A DNA stretch of 9,431 nucleotides from Clostridiales bacterium UBA6981 (GTDB lineage Bacteria; Bacillota; Clostridia; Oscillospirales; Oscillospiraceae): the NCBI GenBank assembly GCA_002450075.1, contig DJYJ01000003.1, positions 1-9,431 of the forward strand. The letters are read 5' to 3'. The notes under the pieces are model-generated. The model was given only the letters and a program-made list of their open reading frames with translations. It ran no database searches and had not been told where the DNA came from. Below, in pieces: positions 6,254-9,431 of this stretch (within the stretch, counting starts at the first letter, position 1; the number at the start of each line of letters is the position of its first letter). The translations under genes and the position numbers were made by a program.

Positions 6254-8944
6254 ATGGATTTATCAAGAAAATGGCTCAATGAGTTTGTAAACCTTCCCAT
6301 TGAGGAAGTCGACGACCACAGCTTTGCCGAGGCGATGAGCATCTCCGGCTCCAAGGTCGAGGTCACGCGCGATCTTTCCAAAACGATCCGCAATGTCGTC
6401 GTCGGCCGGATCGAGGCGCTGGAAAAGCACCCGAACTCCGACCATATGCTCGTCGCGCAGATCGACGCGGGCAGGGAAGCGCCCGTCCAGATCTGCACCG
6501 GCGCGTGGAACGTCCACGTGGGCGATCTCGTGCCCGCGGCGCTCGACGGCGCGCTGCTCCCGAGCGGCGCCGAGATCCACAGCGGCAAGCTGCGCGGCGT
6601 GGTCTCCGACGGTATGCTCTGCTCGCTGCGTGAGCTGGGCATGACCGCGCATGATTTCCCGGAGGCGTCGATCGTCCCCGCGGCGATCCTCGGCGACTAT
6701 CATCCCCTCGACAAAAACAAGCCCTCGATCTCAGCGGAGATCAAGGCCGGCGACAAGATCTTCGGCAGCGTCCGCGCCGCCGCGGTCAGGGCCGTCGAAA
6801 AAGCGGGCGCGAAATGGAGCGTCACGCTCTCCCTCGGCGACGAGGAGCGCGTGTGCCTCAGCGCCTGCACCAACCTGCATGCCGGCGACCTCGTCGCCTA
6901 TGACACGGCGAAGGATCACATCTGCACGCCCGACGACCTGCACGCAAAGCAGGAGGAATTCCCCCATTGCATCACCGACGGCATCCTGATCCTGCCCGAT
7001 ACCTATACCCCGGGCGAGGATATGGCGAGGCTGCTCGGCCTTGACGACCACGTCGTCGAATTTGAGATCACGCCGAACCGCCCCGACTGCCTGTGCATGA
7101 TCGGTCTCGCGCGCGAGACCGCCGTCACCTTCGGCAGGGAGCTGCGTCTCCACGAGCCCAAGGTCGAGGCAAAGGGCGAGGGCAACATCGCAGGCCTCGC
7201 CAGGGTCATCATCGAGGACGGCGAGCTTTGCCCGCGCTACACCGCGCGCATGGTGCGCAACGTGAAGATCGCCCCGTCGCCGGAGTGGATGCGCGAGCGC
7301 ATCCGCAACGCCGGCATGCGCCCGATCAACAACATCGTCGACATCACGAACTATGTCATGCTCGAGTACGGCCAGCCGATGCACGCCTTTGACTTCTCCT
7401 GCGTGAAGGACGGCGAGATCCACATCCGCCGCGCCCGCGCGGGGGAGAGCATCACGACGCTCGACGGCAACGAGCGCAAGCTGACGGAGAACATGCTGTG
7501 CATCTGCGACACCGACAAGCCTGTCGCCGTCGCGGGCGTCATGGGCGGCGCGAACAGCGAGATCGTCGGCGACACCGCCATGGTCCTCTTCGAGAGCGCC
7601 AACTTCTCCGGCCCGAGCGTGCGCCGCACGGCCACGGCGCTCGGCATGCGCACAGACGCCTCCTCCCGCTTTGAAAAGGGGCTGGACGTCAAGAACACCG
7701 AAAAGGCGCTCGAGCGTGCCTGCGAGCTGGTCGAGCTGCTCGGCGCGGGCGAGGTCGTCCCCGGCGTGATCGACGCCGTGGCCGGCGAGATGAAGACCGC
7801 GACGGTCAAATTCGAGCCGGAGAAGATCAACGCCCTGCTCGGCACGGACATCGATCCCGACACCATGAAGAAGATCCTGCTCGACCTCGGCTTTGACTTC
7901 GACGGCGAGACGATCCTGGTGCCCTCGTGGCGCGGCGACGTCGAGCACTATTCCGACATCGCCGAGGAGGTCGCCCGCTTCTACGGCTATAACGAGATCC
8001 CCACGCGCTTTACCGGCACGGTCTCCACCTGCGGCGGCTTCTCCGAGATCCAGCAGTGCGAGCGCCGCGCGGGCGAGATCTGCCGCAGCCTCGGTCTTGA
8101 CGAGATCATCACCTATTCCTTCATCAGCCCGACCTATTACGACAAGATCCGCCTCCCGGCCGACTCGCCGCTGCGCGACAGTCTGAAGATCCTCAACCCC
8201 CTGGGCGAGGACACCTCGATCATGCGTACGACGATCCTGCCCTCGATGCTCGAGATCCTCACGCGCAACTACAACTTCCGCAACCGCTCGGCCGCCTTCT
8301 ATGAGATCGGCAAGATCTACTTCAAGCGCCCCGACGGCCTTGCCGACGAGCCGAAGATCGTCTCTCTCGGTGCCTACGGCGAGGGGATCGACTTCTTCGC
8401 GCTCAAGGGCTGGGTCGAGGAGCTGCTCGGCACGCTCTGCACGGGAAAAATGCACTTTGCCGCGCTGCGCGACAACCCGTCCTATCATCCCGGCCGCTGC
8501 GCCGAGGTGTTTCTCGACGGCGACCGCGTCGGCGTCCTCGGCCAGATCCACCCCGAGGTGGCGGAGAATTACGGCGTCGACACGCCCTTCTACTGCGCGG
8601 AGCTGAGCTTTGACGCGATCTTTGCCCACCGCGCGCCGCTGGCGGTCTACAAGCCGCTGCCGCGCTTCCCCTCCGTCAGCCGCGACATCGCCGTCGTCTG
8701 CGACAAGTCCGTCCCGGCGGGCGACATGGTGGACTGCATCCTCGAAAACGGCGGTCAGTATCTCAAGGACTGCGCGATCTTCGACGTCTACACCGGCGGC
8801 CGGATCGCCCCGGGCTTAAAGTCCGTGGCCTTCTCGCTGACGATGCGCGCCGACGACCAGACGCTGACCGATGAGCACGCCGAGGAGACGGTGCGCGCCG
8901 TCCTCGCCGCGCTGCGCGCGCGCTTCGGTGCCGAGATGCGCTGA
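6254..8944 (+). CDS. pheT: Phenylalanine--tRNA ligase beta subunit, extended form
   Basis: The beta subunit pairs with PheS for tRNA recognition and editing of mischarged tRNA. ATG 6254 has AAGGAG 7 bases upstream. Domains in order: N-terminal part and tRNA-binding OB fold (about 40-135, ending at DGMLCSLRELG); an unusual insert (about 137-236); the B3/B4 editing domain beginning near VEFEITPNRPDC (268-279), with GMRPINNIVDITNYVMLEYG (354-373) and GVMGGANSEI (428-437); the B5 domain (about 514-585, with DIAEEVARFYGYNEIP); the catalytic-like core; and the ferredoxin-fold anticodon-binding domain (about 797-895). The protein is 896 residues, whereas usual bacterial PheT is near 800. The surplus is almost entirely the insert after the OB fold, which resembles a diverged second OB copy. 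The reading frame is intact with the same codon use throughout, so it is not an assembly artefact or broken gene. No obvious terminator follows. Confidence 0.97.
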   Translation: MDLSRKWLNEFVNLPIEEVDDHSFAEAMSISGSKVEVTRDLSKTIRNVVVGRIEALEKHPNSDHMLVAQIDAGREAPVQICTGAWNVHVGDLVPAALDGALLPSGAEIHSGKLRGVVSDGMLCSLRELGMTAHDFPEASIVPAAILGDYHPLDKNKPSISAEIKAGDKIFGSVRAAAVRAVEKAGAKWSVTLSLGDEERVCLSACTNLHAGDLVAYDTAKDHICTPDDLHAKQEEFPHCITDGILILPDTYTPGEDMARLLGLDDHVVEFEITPNRPDCLCMIGLARETAVTFGRELRLHEPKVEAKGEGNIAGLARVIIEDGELCPRYTARMVRNVKIAPSPEWMRERIRNAGMRPINNIVDITNYVMLEYGQPMHAFDFSCVKDGEIHIRRARAGESITTLDGNERKLTENMLCICDTDKPVAVAGVMGGANSEIVGDTAMVLFESANFSGPSVRRTATALGMRTDASSRFEKGLDVKNTEKALERACELVELLGAGEVVPGVIDAVAGEMKTATVKFEPEKINALLGTDIDPDTMKKILLDLGFDFDGETILVPSWRGDVEHYSDIAEEVARFYGYNEIPTRFTGTVSTCGGFSEIQQCERRAGEICRSLGLDEIITYSFISPTYYDKIRLPADSPLRDSLKILNPLGEDTSIMRTTILPSMLEILTRNYNFRNRSAAFYEIGKIYFKRPDGLADEPKIVSLGAYGEGIDFFALKGWVEELLGTLCTGKMHFAALRDNPSYHPGRCAEVFLDGDRVGVLGQIHPEVAENYGVDTPFYCAELSFDAIFAHRAPLAVYKPLPRFPSVSRDIAVVCDKSVPAGDMVDCILENGGQYLKDCAIFDVYTGGRIAPGLKSVAFSLTMRADDQTLTDEHAEETVRAVLAALRARFGAEMR

Positions 8945-9066
8945 AAAGGGCGTTGTTCCCGTCCGCTTCGCCACTTTTCGACAAAATGTAACGAAAAGAG
9001 ACTGCTTTGCCCCCACTTTGACGGAAAAACTTAAGAAAAAAACAGGAAACTCCGATAAAATTCGAC

Positions 9067-9094
9067 TTTACTTGACAGAATAATATGCTATAAT
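9067..9094 (+). promoter_or_regulatory. Extended -10 promoter of the ireB-family gene
   Basis: TGCTATAAT (9086-9094) is a perfect extended -10 element. With 16 bases of spacing the -35 would be TTTACT (9067-9072), four of six consensus bases. A perfect TTGACA at 9072-9077 is only 11 bases from TATAAT, too close to pair with it; it could instead serve a weaker -10 TAAAGT (9094-9099, 16-base spacing). The start codon is 35 bases after TATAAT, with AGGGAGG at 9115-9121. Confidence 0.8.
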
Positions 9095-9128
9095 AAAGTC
9101 AGAAATTAGGAAAAAGGGAGGACCCGTC

Positions 9129-9371
9129 ATGGAAGATACGACCAGAAAATTTACCGCGCTTGACAGCAAGACCGAGATGAAGGAGATCCTTTCGAGCGTA
9201 TATAACTCCCTGATGGTCAAGGGCTACAACCCGATCAACCAGATCGTGGGCTATATCCTTTCGGAGGACCCGACCTACATCACCAACTACAACAACGCCC
9301 GCACGCTGATCACCCGTATCGACCGTGACGAGCTGCTGCAGGAGCTGGTCAGGACTTATCTGGCGAAGTAA
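9129..9371 (+). CDS. ireB: IreB/ReoM-family regulatory phosphoprotein (UPF0297)
   Basis: The 80-residue protein is recognised by its central block YNSLMVKGYNPINQIVGYIL (25-44), then SEDPTYIT and the tail DELLQELVRTYL, the pattern and length of the UPF0297 family. Known members are IreB of Enterococcus and ReoM of Listeria. These are small cytoplasmic dimers phosphorylated near the N-terminus by the PASTA Ser/Thr kinase. They tune cell-wall synthesis and cephalosporin tolerance; ReoM acts by controlling ClpCP breakdown of MurA. Thr4 and Thr5 here are the likely counterparts of the phosphorylated threonines, with Thr9 also possible; exact alignment is uncertain this close to the end. AGGGAGG stands 7 bases before ATG. 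The gene has its own promoter and a strong terminator 4 bases after its stop, so it appears monocistronic, whereas in many Firmicutes it leads an operon with ruvX and a DUF1292 gene. Confidence 0.95.
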   Translation: MEDTTRKFTALDSKTEMKEILSSVYNSLMVKGYNPINQIVGYILSEDPTYITNYNNARTLITRIDRDELLQELVRTYLAK

Positions 9372-9375
9372 AAGA

Positions 9376-9413
9376 AAAAAATACCGGGAAACGACAGTTT
9401 CCCGGTATTTTTT
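9376..9413 (+). terminator. Strong intrinsic terminator after ireB
   Basis: A perfect 17-bp stem runs from 9376-9392 to 9397-9413 with the loop GACA. The GC core is CCGGGAAAC/GTTTCCCGG and the outer pairs are A-T, giving a TATTTTTT tail. The A run on the left could also end transcription coming from the right. The remaining 18 bases of the window show nothing recognisable. Confidence 0.95.
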
Positions 9414-9431
9414 CATAGTGCGCCCGGCGAG

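Noticed and set aside
5350..8629. Long minus-strand frames opposite pheS and pheT (430 and 632 residues)
   Set aside because: Antisense shadows of conserved tRNA synthetase genes, with biased composition and no family features.
9099..9416. 105-residue minus-strand frame opposite ireB
   Set aside because: It starts in the terminator and overlaps a well recognised conserved gene; no ribosome site or motif was seen.

Overview
The window looks like chromosomal DNA of a GC-rich, low-redundancy Clostridia member, probably Oscillospiraceae-like. This is inferred from strong AGGAGG-type ribosome binding sites, a T-box riboswitch before pheST, an IreB/ReoM-family gene, and a Firmicutes-type heterodimeric ABC exporter. 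Species cannot be assigned from the sequence alone. Most of the window is coding, and intergenic gaps carry clear intrinsic terminators and promoters.

Left part (1-4271): after a terminator from an upstream unit, a TTGACA/TAAAAT promoter is overlapped by a perfect 28-bp palindrome. It drives a three-gene operon: a MarR-family regulator (133-591) and two half-transporter ABC exporter genes (596-2344 and 2337-4235). The two ABC proteins are complementary. The first has a degraded catalytic site (Asp for the Walker B Glu, Gln for the H-loop His) but an intact signature motif. The second has intact Walker A, Walker B and H-loop but an altered signature (LSQGQ). This is the expected arrangement of a heterodimeric exporter with one consensus and one degenerate ATP site. 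The likely logic is that MarR represses its own operon until a ligand is sensed, and the pump then exports it. A bidirectional terminator closes the operon.

Middle (4282-5205): a small lipoprotein gene of unknown function lies on the minus strand, convergent with the ABC operon. Its upstream gap (378 bases to pheS) holds a promoter and a phenylalanine-type T-box leader that reads to the right, with stem I, a TTC specifier candidate, the GGGTGGTACCGCGG T-box core and a terminator hairpin.

Right part (5206-9431): pheS and pheT encode the two subunits of phenylalanyl-tRNA synthetase under T-box control. PheT is 896 residues, about 100 longer than usual. The extra stretch follows the tRNA-binding OB domain and itself resembles a diverged second copy of that domain. 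This is the most unusual feature of the window. After a 184-base gap with a new extended -10 promoter, an 80-residue IreB/ReoM-family gene is followed at once by a very strong terminator, so it appears to be transcribed alone. I see no mobile element, CRISPR array, tRNA or rRNA, and no clearly new multi-gene system.
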